Shown here: positions 53,105 to 62,858 of the stretch, in pieces
Numbering within the stretch: the stretch's first letter is position 1
Layout of the letters: each line of letters opens with the position of its first letter
Source of the DNA: Streptomyces resistomycificus
GTDB taxonomy: Bacteria; Actinomycetota; Actinomycetes; Streptomycetales; Streptomycetaceae
Length of the DNA: 64,000 bases
NCBI RefSeq assembly: GCF_001514265.1
Contig: NZ_KQ948989.1
Span: 248,001-312,000 of the forward strand
Reading direction: 5' to 3'
Program-made: the position numbers and the translations under genes
Notes under the pieces: model-generated
What the model was told of the DNA's origin: nothing
Database searches by the model: none
The model's input: the letters and a program-made list of their open reading frames with translations, nothing else

Positions 53105-53141
53105 GTGGACGCTAGCACACGGCTTCCGTCGCATGGAGTTC

Positions 53142-53765
53142 TCAGGCCTCGTCGTCGACAACGCCTGCGAGGAAGGCCTCGATGCCTGCCGACACGTCCA
53201 CCGCGCCCGGGTTGTACAGCCACTGGACCTGGAGTCCGTCGATGGCTGCGATGAGCAGGTTCGCGAGGATCTCCGGCCGTGTGTCCACCTTCAGGCGTCC
53301 GCGACCGCGCAGCTCGGCGAAGATCCGGGTCAGGTGCAGGCGCAGGCTGTCGTAGCGGGCCCGGTACAGCTCATGTGCGGGATGCCCGCCGGCCGTGGCC
53401 TCGCTCGAGATGATGCTGTGCAGCTGGATCAGCCCGGGCCGGGCCTTGTTGGCGCGCACGACCCGCAGTTGGGTCTGCAGCACATCCAGGTCATCGGCTT
53501 CCCGGACGATCGCGGCCGTCTCCCGCTCGTGCGCGGCGAGCACCTCGACCAGCAGATCCGCCTTGCTCCCGAAGTGGTGCAGCAGCCCGGTCTGGCTGAT
53601 GCCCGCCCGCTCTGCGATCTCCTTCATGGTGGCGCCGTGGAAGCCTCCGGCGCCGAATGCCTCGACGCAGGCGTCGAGAATCTTCTGCCGCACCTCGGCG
53701 GTCTTCGCGTAGGACCCCCGGGGGCCGCGGGCCCCGCTGCTCGCCGTCTTCGCCTGCTTTGTCAC
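53142..53765 (-). CDS. TetR-family regulator 3
   Basis: 207 residues. Helix-turn-helix: TMKEIAERAGISQTGLLHHFGSKADLL, the LLHHFGSK form common in TetR regulators of hydrolases and efflux genes. The C-terminal TetR domain includes SIISSEATAGGHPAHELYRAR. The ATG at 53765 is followed closely by MTKQAKTASSGARGPRGSY. It is not of the same subfamily as the other two TetRs. The 13-bp palindrome downstream suggests that its target was the short ORF's ancestral gene. Confidence 0.88.
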   Translation of the reverse strand: MTKQAKTASSGARGPRGSYAKTAEVRQKILDACVEAFGAGGFHGATMKEIAERAGISQTGLLHHFGSKADLLVEVLAAHERETAAIVREADDLDVLQTQLRVVRANKARPGLIQLHSIISSEATAGGHPAHELYRARYDSLRLHLTRIFAELRGRGRLKVDTRPEILANLLIAAIDGLQVQWLYNPGAVDVSAGIEAFLAGVVDDEA

Positions 53766-53886
53766 AGGCCGAGCATAGGGCGGATCCCGGCCCGCACCTC
53801 AATATAGAAGCGTGATGCTATTTTTAGCTGCGGGCGAGGTGACCCTCGCCGCATGCGTGCTTTCGGATGTGGTGGCCCGCCCAGTG

Positions 53887-55107
53887 CTACGGCGAGGTGG
53901 GCAGCTGCGGGGAGCGGAGCACGAGCAGGGTGATCTCGCTGGGGGCGAAGACGCGGAAGGGCGGGCCCCAGAAGCCGGTGCCGCGGCTGGTGTAGAGGAG
54001 GGTGCGGGTGCCGTGGTGGCTGAGGCCGGCGAGGGCGGGCTGGTCGATGCGGACCATGTGGTGGAAGGGCCAGATCTGGCCGCCGTGGGTGTGGCCGGAG
54101 AGCTGGAGGTCGATGCCGGCGGCTGCCGCGCGGTCGATGAACTTGGGCTGGTGTGCCAGGAGCAGGACGGGTAGGTCGGGGTCGGCGCCGTTCATGGCTC
54201 CGGCGAGGTGGGCCCGGTGGCCTGCCAGGCCGGAGGACTCGGCGGTGACGTCGTCCACGCCGGCGACCACGAGGGTGTCGCCTCCGCGTTCGAGCAGCAG
54301 ATGGCGGTTGCGTAGCGGCTCCCAGCCCAGCTCGTCCATCAGGTCGACCCAGCCCTGGGCCTCGCTGTAGTACTCGTGGTTGCCGGTGACGTATACACGG
54401 GCCCGGCTGGCCTGCACGGTACCGAGTGGGACGGCCTGGGCGCGGCGGCGTTCGGCCGTGCCGTCCGCGATGTCTCCGGTGTGGCAGACCAGGTCGGCCT
54501 CCAGAGTGTTGACCGTCTCGCAGACCCGCGCCGACCAGCGAGTGCGATCGAGCGGGCCGTAGTGGGTGTCGGTGATGAGGACGACGCGCATGCCGTCCAA
54601 CCCGGCACCCAGCCGTGGGAGTTGCACATCGAGTCGGCGCACGCGCGGCACGCGGCGGGCTTCGGCGTACCCCCAGGCGAGTAGTACGGCGGTTGTGACG
54701 AGGACGGCCCACGTGACGATTCGGGCCCGGTCCTGACTCGCGCCGACGCCGGCCACGGTCAGGGCGAGCCGCAACAGGACGCCGAGCAGAACGGACCAGG
54801 TGAACAGGACCCAACTGGCGCCCAGCAGGGTGTCACCGACGATTGCTGCCCGGTCCTGCTGGCGCCGGCCGTGGCCGCGCCCCATTGCGAGCGGCATAGC
54901 CACGAGGCCGAGGACGAACAGGGCGGTGCCGGCCAGCGTGACGGGCAGCGGCCAGTGCTGGCCGGTGTACAGGAGCACCCAGCAGGGCACGGCCCACAGC
55001 AGGACGGGGGCGATCAGGGGGAGGTAGCGCATCAGGCGGTGCAGTCGGCTCTGGCGCGCAGCCCCCGCTTCGCTGTCGGCGGGCCGGGTGTTGCTGGTGT
55101 CGGTCAC
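53887..55107 (-). CDS. Membrane-bound metallophosphoesterase
   Basis: 406 residues from the GTG at 55107, preceded by GGGAGGGAAAC. Four N-terminal hydrophobic segments (YLPLIAPVLLWAVPCWVLLY, VTLAGTALFVLGLVAMPLAM, the region VGDTLLGASWVLFTWSVLLG, and IVTWAVLVTTAVLLAW) precede a calcineurin-like domain with all metal motifs: LITDTHYG, HTGDIADG, VTGNHEYYSE, LLAHQPKF and SGHTHGGQIW. Similar proteins act in phospholipid or nucleotide phosphate hydrolysis at the membrane; the substrate is unknown. It is not functionally linked to its neighbours as far as sequence shows. Confidence 0.88.
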   Translation of the reverse strand: MTDTSNTRPADSEAGAARQSRLHRLMRYLPLIAPVLLWAVPCWVLLYTGQHWPLPVTLAGTALFVLGLVAMPLAMGRGHGRRQQDRAAIVGDTLLGASWVLFTWSVLLGVLLRLALTVAGVGASQDRARIVTWAVLVTTAVLLAWGYAEARRVPRVRRLDVQLPRLGAGLDGMRVVLITDTHYGPLDRTRWSARVCETVNTLEADLVCHTGDIADGTAERRRAQAVPLGTVQASRARVYVTGNHEYYSEAQGWVDLMDELGWEPLRNRHLLLERGGDTLVVAGVDDVTAESSGLAGHRAHLAGAMNGADPDLPVLLLAHQPKFIDRAAAAGIDLQLSGHTHGGQIWPFHHMVRIDQPALAGLSHHGTRTLLYTSRGTGFWGPPFRVFAPSEITLLVLRSPQLPTSP

Positions 55108-55422
55108 GTTTCCCTCCCTGACCAGGCTGCCGTCTCGCGCACTGTATCCGGTCGCCCTCGGGCCGGCCGGACCGGCGTTCATGGGCGCGGCCCTTTGGGG
55201 CGAAGCTGCTCTGCGGGATGGCGGGACTCCGCCGCAGACACCTCCCTTGGCATGAGCCGCGATCAGGGCGCCATGGCCCCGGTTGGGTATCGCCGCCACA
55301 TTGCCCGACCCGCGCTCCGTCGCCGTATGAGCGATGACGTGGTCGCGTGACCCGGGCGGGCTCGGCCTTCCGCCGAGCCCGCCACGCCGGCTCCATACCG
55401 GAGCCGGACTCGTGCCACGCCG
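55108..55422. other. Intergenic stretch with tandem hairpins
   Basis: 315 bases between the GH62 3' end and the metallophosphoesterase start. The GH62 side has two hairpins (55355-55407). The rest shows nothing I can support. Confidence 0.7.
55355..55407 (-). terminator. Two tandem hairpins after GH62
   Basis: First hairpin, closest to GH62: CCGGCTCC (55387-55394) with GGAGCCGG (55400-55407). Second: GGCGGGCTCGGC (55355-55366) with GCCGAGCCCGCC (55372-55383), loop of five. Both follow the stop of the leftward GH62 gene and should stop its transcription. Confidence 0.75.
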
Positions 55423-56889
55423 TCAGCGCTGCAGTGTCAGCAGACCCGGACGGTAGGGCAGGAGGCCGTAGTCGCCACCGGAGCCGGGGCTGCGCCCCTG
55501 GTAGAGCAACTGCAGATTGCAGGGATCGACGGTCATGGTCTGATCGGCGCTGGTGCGGATCAGTTCGCCATGGCTGATGTCGTTGGTCCAGGTGGCGCCG
55601 CTGTTGGCCTTGCCGGCGAAGGGATTGCTCTCGGTCGCGGCCTGGGGTGTCCATGAGCCGTTGAGACTGGTGGCCGTGAACGAGCGGAAGTAGCGGCCCT
55701 GCGAGCCGATCGCCTCGACGATCATGAGGTAGCGGTTCTGGCCCTGCAGCTTGTAGACCTGCGGGGCTTCGAACAGGTTGTTCGTCGTATCGCTCATGAT
55801 CGTCGTGTACGACGAGCCGAAGCTGCCCGGGAAGTTCCCGATGGGCATGCTGGCCCGGTAGATCTTGCCGTTGTCACCGGCGAAGAACAGGTACATGTTC
55901 GTCCCGTCCGCGATGAGCGTCTGGTCGATGGGTCCTGTTCCGGAGCCGGAGATGCTTCCGGAGAAGAGCACCTGCGGGGATGACCAGCCATTCGGGTTGG
56001 TCGGGTCGCTCGACGTCCGGTAGGAGAAGGCGGTCCCGCCCCACTGGTAGGCGAGCACCCAGATGTTCTTCGGCGCGAAGTAGAAGAGCGTGGGCGCGAC
56101 GGTGGAAGCCGACATCGTGTTCTGACTGGCCGAGGCCATCTCAGACCAACTGGTGAACAGGCCGAAGTTCATCGAACCCCAACTCGTCCCCGTGTCGTGC
56201 GTCGTCGCATAGACGAGTTGCCTGCCGTTGTAGGGGACGACGGTGAAGTCCTTGAGCGAGACCCATCCCGGCTTGGGCTGCGCCAGCGCGCCCGTTGATG
56301 TCCAGCGGTATGTTGACGGAAGATCGCACGGGCCGGAATTGCCGCCGCCGACCTTGACGAACTGCCACTGCTGGTTGGTGCCGCCCCAGTCGTCGTACTG
56401 GACGATGTTCGCGTTGTCGGCGGTGGCGGCGCCTTGTACTTCGAGGGCCTTGTTGCTGTGGCGCGAGATGAGCCTCACGTAACCGTCCGAGCTGTCGGCC
56501 AGCCGCCACTGCTGGTTGGTGGCGTTCAGGTCGGCCCACTGGACGATCGAGCCGCCGTTCGCGGTGGACCAGTTGTGGACGTCCAGCACCTTGCCCGAGT
56601 GGCGGGACTTGATGCGGTAGTAGCCGCCCCCGGAATCGACGAACTGCCACTGCTGCTGGACCTGATCGTTCCTGGTCCACTGGGTGATGCGGGCGCCGTC
56701 GCTGGTCGCCAGGTTGTAGACGTCCAGGGCCCTTCCGCTGTTGCGGTTGACCAGCACGTACGAGGCGCCGGGGTCTACGGTCGCCGCGCCGGCGGGCTGG
56801 GCACCGAGGAAGGTTGCCACGAGCAGCAGGGGCGCGAGGACGGCGAGTAAGCGTCTTGGACGGACCGGGGACGGGTGGCGAAACCACAT
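55423..56889 (-). CDS. Secreted alpha-L-arabinofuranosidase (GH62) with N-terminal CBM13
   Basis: 488 residues. Signal peptide ending QPAGAA (about 36). Residues about 40-180 are a ricin-type CBM13 trefoil with three QW-type repeats ([48 protein letters not shown]). The rest is GH62: [31 protein letters not shown] and [20 protein letters not shown] with the catalytic residues of the five-bladed propeller. GH62 removes arabinose from arabinoxylan, helping the divergent GH10 xylanase. A CGAAA-G-TTTCG box lies 97 bases upstream. Confidence 0.95.
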   Translation of the reverse strand: MWFRHPSPVRPRRLLAVLAPLLLVATFLGAQPAGAATVDPGASYVLVNRNSGRALDVYNLATSDGARITQWTRNDQVQQQWQFVDSGGGYYRIKSRHSGKVLDVHNWSTANGGSIVQWADLNATNQQWRLADSSDGYVRLISRHSNKALEVQGAATADNANIVQYDDWGGTNQQWQFVKVGGGNSGPCDLPSTYRWTSTGALAQPKPGWVSLKDFTVVPYNGRQLVYATTHDTGTSWGSMNFGLFTSWSEMASASQNTMSASTVAPTLFYFAPKNIWVLAYQWGGTAFSYRTSSDPTNPNGWSSPQVLFSGSISGSGTGPIDQTLIADGTNMYLFFAGDNGKIYRASMPIGNFPGSFGSSYTTIMSDTTNNLFEAPQVYKLQGQNRYLMIVEAIGSQGRYFRSFTATSLNGSWTPQAATESNPFAGKANSGATWTNDISHGELIRTSADQTMTVDPCNLQLLYQGRSPGSGGDYGLLPYRPGLLTLQR

Positions 56890-56984
56890 CAGAGGGCCTC
56901 CTTTGGGGGTGTGGGGGCGTAGGGGTGGGGGTGGGGTGACCCCGATGAACCGCGGAGTGGACGTGCCGGGGGACAGGAACGCTC

Positions 56985-56997
56985 TCGAAAGTTTCGA
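56985..56997. promoter_or_regulatory. Xylanase-type operator CGAAA-G-TTTCG (GH62 side)
   Basis: TCGAAAGTTTCGA is a perfect odd palindrome, 97 bases upstream of the GH62 start. CGAAA/TTTCG inverted boxes are known in Streptomyces xylanase promoters, where mutation affects induction; the match is from memory of that literature. Confidence 0.7.
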
Positions 56998-57205
56998 AGA
57001 ATTCCCGGATGCTTCGACGCCACAAGCTAGGAATGTGCTGCCCTTTGGTCAAGGGCTGTCGCCGATCTGTCCACAAACAGCGCCTCCTGAGAGAAATCGA
57101 GCAAGCGGCGTCCGCACACTCTTCCCGGCCCGGGCCCCGGCCCTGGGGCTACGGCATCCGTCGACGGCGGCGCCGGGGTTCGCCGTCCGGCTCGCCCGGG
57201 ATCCT

Positions 57206-57216
57206 CGAATGTTTCG
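57206..57216. promoter_or_regulatory. Xylanase-type operator, imperfect copy (xlnA side)
   Basis: CGAATGTTTCG matches CGAAA-G-TTTCG with one change. A further CGAAACTTC at 57227-57235 may be a half-site. It probably serves the rightward xlnA promoter. Confidence 0.55.
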
Positions 57217-57289
57217 GACAGTGAATCGAAACTTCTTCTGCGGAGAGTATTGACGATCCATCGTCAAAGCCTCAATCATCCCTGTCTGA

Positions 57290-59212
<1,923 letters not shown>

Positions 59213-59242
59213 TGGGAGCTGCCACAAACGAGAGGTGAATCG

Positions 59243-60613
59243 ATGAAGACCTACGGTGTGGCTTTACCCACCCCTCCACGAGGACATCGCTGGTGGTCCC
59301 GGGTCGCCGCCGTGGTGGCGGCGACCCTCGCGATCGGCATGCTCGCCGCGGTGAATCCGGGGCCCGCCGAGGCGGCGACGGTGGACACCCATGCCTGGTA
59401 CGTCCTGGTCAATCGCCACAGCGGCAAGGCGCTGGACGTCTCTGGAGCGTCCACCGCCGACGGCGCGCGGGTCAGCCAGTGGACGCGCAACGACGGAGCC
59501 AACCAGCAGTGGCAGTTCGTGGACTCCGGCGGCGGCTTCTACCGCCTCAAGGCCCGGCACTCGGGCAAGGTTCTCGACGTCGCCGGCGCCTCGACCGCGG
59601 ACGGCGCCGCGATCCAGAACTGGGCCGACCACAACGGGGCCAACCAGCAGTTCCGTCTGGCCGACTCCGACGCGGGCCACGTCCGGCTCATCAACCGCAC
59701 CAGCGGCAAGGCGGTGGAGGTGCAGGGAGCCTCCACCGCCGACGGCGGCAACGTCGTCCAGTACTCCGACTGGGGCGGCGCCAACCAGCAATGGCAGATG
59801 ATCAAGCTGTCGTCCGGTGGCGGCGGCGGATGCGGCAGCACCCCGACTCTGGCGAGCGGTACGCACACGATGCAGAGCGGCGGCAAGAGCCGCAGCTTCA
59901 TCCTCAGGGTTCCCGCCGACTACGACAACAGCCACCCCTACCGGTTGATCTTCGCGTTCCACTGGAGGGGCGGGACCGCCGGCGAAGTCGCCTCGGGCGG
60001 CACGAGCGGGAACGCCTGGTCCTACTACGGCCAACAGGAACAGTCGAACAACGGCGCGATCCTCGTCGCCCCCCAGGGTCTCGGCAACGGCTGGGCCAAT
60101 TCGGGTGGTGAGGACGTCACCTTCGTGGACGACATGATCCGGCGCATCGAGGGCAGCCTCTGTGTCAACCCGGCACAGCGCTTCGCCACGGGATTCAGCT
60201 GGGGCGGCGGTATGAGCTACGCACTCGCATGCAGCCGGGCGAACGTCTTCAGGGCCGTCGCGGTCATCTCCGGTGCCCAGATCAGCGGGTGCAGCGGCGG
60301 CACCCAGCCGATCGCCTACTTCGGAATCCACGGCATCAGCGACAACGTCCTCGGTATCGCGCAAGGACGGTCCCTGCGCGACAGGTTCGTCGCCAACAAC
60401 GGCTGCACTGCCCAAAGCCCGCGCGAGCCCGCGCCGGGCAGCCGCACGCACGTCACCACCACCTACTCGGGCTGCCGTGCCGGATACCCGGTCCAATGGG
60501 CCGCGTTCGACGGAGGCCACATACCCGGTCCGGTCGACGGCTCCTCCGGTGAAAGCGGCGTCACCACCTGGACCAAGGCAGAGATCTGGAGGTTCTTCGC
60601 ACAGTTCCAGTGA
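59243..60613 (+). CDS. Secreted CE1-like esterase (feruloyl/acetylxylan type) with N-terminal CBM13
   Basis: 456 residues; GAGAGGTG precedes the ATG, 30 bases after xlnA. A signal peptide ends near GPAEA. Residues about 46-190 are a CBM13 trefoil strikingly like that of GH62 ([20 protein letters not shown] against [20 protein letters not shown]). After a Gly-rich linker the esterase domain has IFAFHWRGGTAGE (oxyanion), FATGFSWGGGMSYAL (nucleophile Ser), HGISDNVLGI (Asp) and FDGGHIPG (His), as in LpqC/PHB-depolymerase-like feruloyl and acetylxylan esterases. It would strip ester groups from xylan. Co-transcription with xlnA is likely. Confidence 0.9.
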   Translation: MKTYGVALPTPPRGHRWWSRVAAVVAATLAIGMLAAVNPGPAEAATVDTHAWYVLVNRHSGKALDVSGASTADGARVSQWTRNDGANQQWQFVDSGGGFYRLKARHSGKVLDVAGASTADGAAIQNWADHNGANQQFRLADSDAGHVRLINRTSGKAVEVQGASTADGGNVVQYSDWGGANQQWQMIKLSSGGGGGCGSTPTLASGTHTMQSGGKSRSFILRVPADYDNSHPYRLIFAFHWRGGTAGEVASGGTSGNAWSYYGQQEQSNNGAILVAPQGLGNGWANSGGEDVTFVDDMIRRIEGSLCVNPAQRFATGFSWGGGMSYALACSRANVFRAVAVISGAQISGCSGGTQPIAYFGIHGISDNVLGIAQGRSLRDRFVANNGCTAQSPREPAPGSRTHVTTTYSGCRAGYPVQWAAFDGGHIPGPVDGSSGESGVTTWTKAEIWRFFAQFQ

Positions 60614-60625
60614 CACGCTCGCACC

Positions 60626-60662
60626 ACGGGGTGGAGCCAGGATGATCCTGGCTCCACCCCGT
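60626..60662 (+). terminator. Strong hairpin after the xylan operon
   Basis: A 17-bp perfect stem (60626-60642 with 60646-60662; arms begin ACGGGGTGGA) with a three-base loop TGA. It follows the esterase stop by 13 bases. Confidence 0.9.
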
Positions 60663-60817
60663 CGGTGTCTGTCCCGGATTGAAGGACGGAGAGGTCTTTC
60701 AGGCGAGCGCCCACGCCTTCCCGCTGGGTGCGGCCGGCCGGCAGGCCGTGGGAAGAGGCGGCGCCCACCGTCGGGGATTGCTCTGCGGGTCCGTACTTCA
60801 GTGGATCTTGCTGTGCG

Positions 60818-62518
60818 TCAGGAGCGATCGACGCGATGGTCCGGCTCGAAGGACCGGGAGGGCTCGGGGCGGTGGATTCCGCGTGGCCGGTAGCCGAGCG
60901 CATCGGCGCGGCCCAGGAGGTCGGCGAGGTACCAGATGATGGCGAGCCACATCTCGGTGCCCTGAAGCCCCGGTTGCGGGCCGGGGCCCGTCGGCCCGCA
61001 ACCGAAGCCGAAACCCCGGCCGTTCTGCCAGCGAGGGAGGATCGCGGCCAGCTGGCGCTCGGCCCAGGCGCGGATGTCAGCCAACCGGTAACCCTGGTGC
61101 CGGCTGCCGGTTCCGAGCTGCCGGGTGCACAGCCACAAAGGATGGACGACGTCCAGCACGTTGCACGCGTTGTCCCGATCGCCGCCGAAATACCGGGAAT
61201 CGCGGGCGTGGTCCAGGACGGCGTCCACGACCCGCTCCGGGTGCGGAACCGGCAGCCCGAACTGGGCGAAAGAGCCGCGGGTGAGCCGGTAGTAGCCGTT
61301 GACGATCTGGAGGCGCCCGGTTTCGGGGGAGGGGCTGCCCCACATCCCGGTCCACGGGTCGGCCCGGGTCAGCAGCCAGCCGAACAGTGCCTCCAGCGTG
61401 CCCGGCTGCACACCGCCGTCTCCGGTGTGCCGCAGGTTCCAGTGCGCCGCGGTGGCCCATGCGTCGATCCAGGCCCCGGCTTCCCAGGCACCGTCCCGCC
61501 ACGGCAGTCCTTCGAGCCGCGTGATGAGTTCACCAGCCGTCATCTTTGCTGCGCCGCGTACCGGATGGGGGAAGGAGGCGCCCAGCAGGTCGAGGGCGTA
61601 GCCGACGGACAGGATGTGGTACAGCGCGGGGCCGTCGCCGATGAAGCCGTCGTCGTCGGGCGTCGGGAGTGGCTTGCCGAGCTCGGGCGTCAGCCCGGTG
61701 TCCGGGGCCTGGGCGGCACACAGCCGCCTGCCGTGTTCGTCGGCGGTCAACTGCTCGGGCACCGAGCCCAGCAGCAGGTCGGCGATCTCCACGGCGTCGC
61801 AGTGCGCCCGTACCGTCGGCGTCGCCCCGGGCCGGTCGACGTACCGGTTGCCGTCCCAGCACCGGGCGAGGACTTCGGCGGCCTGGGCGCGGGCGGTGTC
61901 GGCGAACCGGGTGAGAGGGTCTGCGCCGTGGGCCGCTAGCGGCGCCGTGGCGCCTCGGCGGTCGCGCAGGGGACGTGCCGGGTTTCCGGCGGCCACTGTC
62001 CAGGCCGGGAGATCCTTGGTCACCACCGCACCGGCACCGATCACGCAATGGTCACCGATGGTCACGCCGTCCACCACGACCACGTGCGAGCCGATCCACA
62101 CGTCGTCGCCGATCGTGATCCCCCGGCTGGTGAGCGGCTGTTGGAAGACGGGACGGTCGGGTGCCATGGAGTGGTTGAAGCCGAGCAGCGAGGTGTGCGC
62201 CCCGACCCGTACACCGTTGCCGAGGCTGACGGTGCCTCGCACGATGGCGTACGGGTTCAGCGTGCAGTCCGAGCCGGTGGTCAACTCCCCTGTGACATAG
62301 GCATGAGCGGCGATGTAGGAGTCGTCGCCGAGCCGCAGCAAGTCCGGGAAAACCGCGGCGGACTCGGCGACGTAGCACCGCTCCCCGACCTCGCTGTCCC
62401 CACCGATCTCCCGCTGCCGCTCCCGTTGAGCGACGCGCTGCTCCTCGGCCGCCTCATCGGCGAACAGCCAGGGACAGTGGTCGAAGCGCCGTACATCTTG
62501 TTGCTGGTGTTGATCCAC
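60818..62518 (-). CDS. Hexapeptide-repeat acyltransferase fused to a helical-barrel domain
   Basis: 566 residues from a GTG at 62518 (no clear ribosome binding site, so a later start is possible). Residues about 45-200 form a left-handed beta-helix acyltransferase: YIAAHAYVTGELTTGSDCTL, GNGVRVGAHTSLLGFNHSM (catalytic His region), then ITIGDDVWIGSHVVVVDGVT and IGAGAVVTKDLPAWTVAAGN. Residues about 210-540 are an all-helical region with repeated Trp/Gly motifs (WRDGAWEAGAWIDAWATAAH, MWGSPSPETGRLQIVNGYYR, YFGGDRDNACNVLDVVHPLW), resembling alpha/alpha-toroid domains. The helical region may bind or process the acceptor sugar. The acceptor is unknown. Confidence 0.75.
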   Translation of the reverse strand: MDQHQQQDVRRFDHCPWLFADEAAEEQRVAQRERQREIGGDSEVGERCYVAESAAVFPDLLRLGDDSYIAAHAYVTGELTTGSDCTLNPYAIVRGTVSLGNGVRVGAHTSLLGFNHSMAPDRPVFQQPLTSRGITIGDDVWIGSHVVVVDGVTIGDHCVIGAGAVVTKDLPAWTVAAGNPARPLRDRRGATAPLAAHGADPLTRFADTARAQAAEVLARCWDGNRYVDRPGATPTVRAHCDAVEIADLLLGSVPEQLTADEHGRRLCAAQAPDTGLTPELGKPLPTPDDDGFIGDGPALYHILSVGYALDLLGASFPHPVRGAAKMTAGELITRLEGLPWRDGAWEAGAWIDAWATAAHWNLRHTGDGGVQPGTLEALFGWLLTRADPWTGMWGSPSPETGRLQIVNGYYRLTRGSFAQFGLPVPHPERVVDAVLDHARDSRYFGGDRDNACNVLDVVHPLWLCTRQLGTGSRHQGYRLADIRAWAERQLAAILPRWQNGRGFGFGCGPTGPGPQPGLQGTEMWLAIIWYLADLLGRADALGYRPRGIHRPEPSRSFEPDHRVDRS

Positions 62519-62858
62519 GGGGGGAAACCTCGGTTAGGGGAGCACGCTGCGGAAAAGGGGTCCGGGTGCCCACGGCTCATTGTTCAGGTGCCCAGGTGCC
62601 CAGGTGCCCAGGTGCCCAGGTGCCGCATCGCGGGTGTCAGCCGTTCCTGGAGCGGAACCGTCGATGTGTGATCAACGGGCACCGACGGTGAGCGCGGGCC
62701 TGTTCGCTCTCGGGGCCGGCCTGGACGCCGGCGATGACGAACGAGCCGCAGCCTGGCACGGTCGTACGGTCCTCGACCGCGGCCCCGGGGCCGTCTGGGT
62801 GCACGCCCCCGGGGCCGGTCACCGCGTGATGCGACCGTCCGGGCGGGCCCTGCCTCGG
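62519..62858. other. Intergenic stretch with an 8-bp microsatellite
   Basis: 340 bases between two leftward genes. Apart from the octamer run at 62585-62624 nothing distinctive is seen; the short frames on both strands are shadows. Confidence 0.65.
62585..62624. repeat. 8-bp tandem repeat, five copies
   Basis: CAGGTGCC repeated five times without error (62585-62624), upstream of the acyltransferase fusion gene. Such perfect short repeats may vary in copy number by slippage. Confidence 0.92.
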
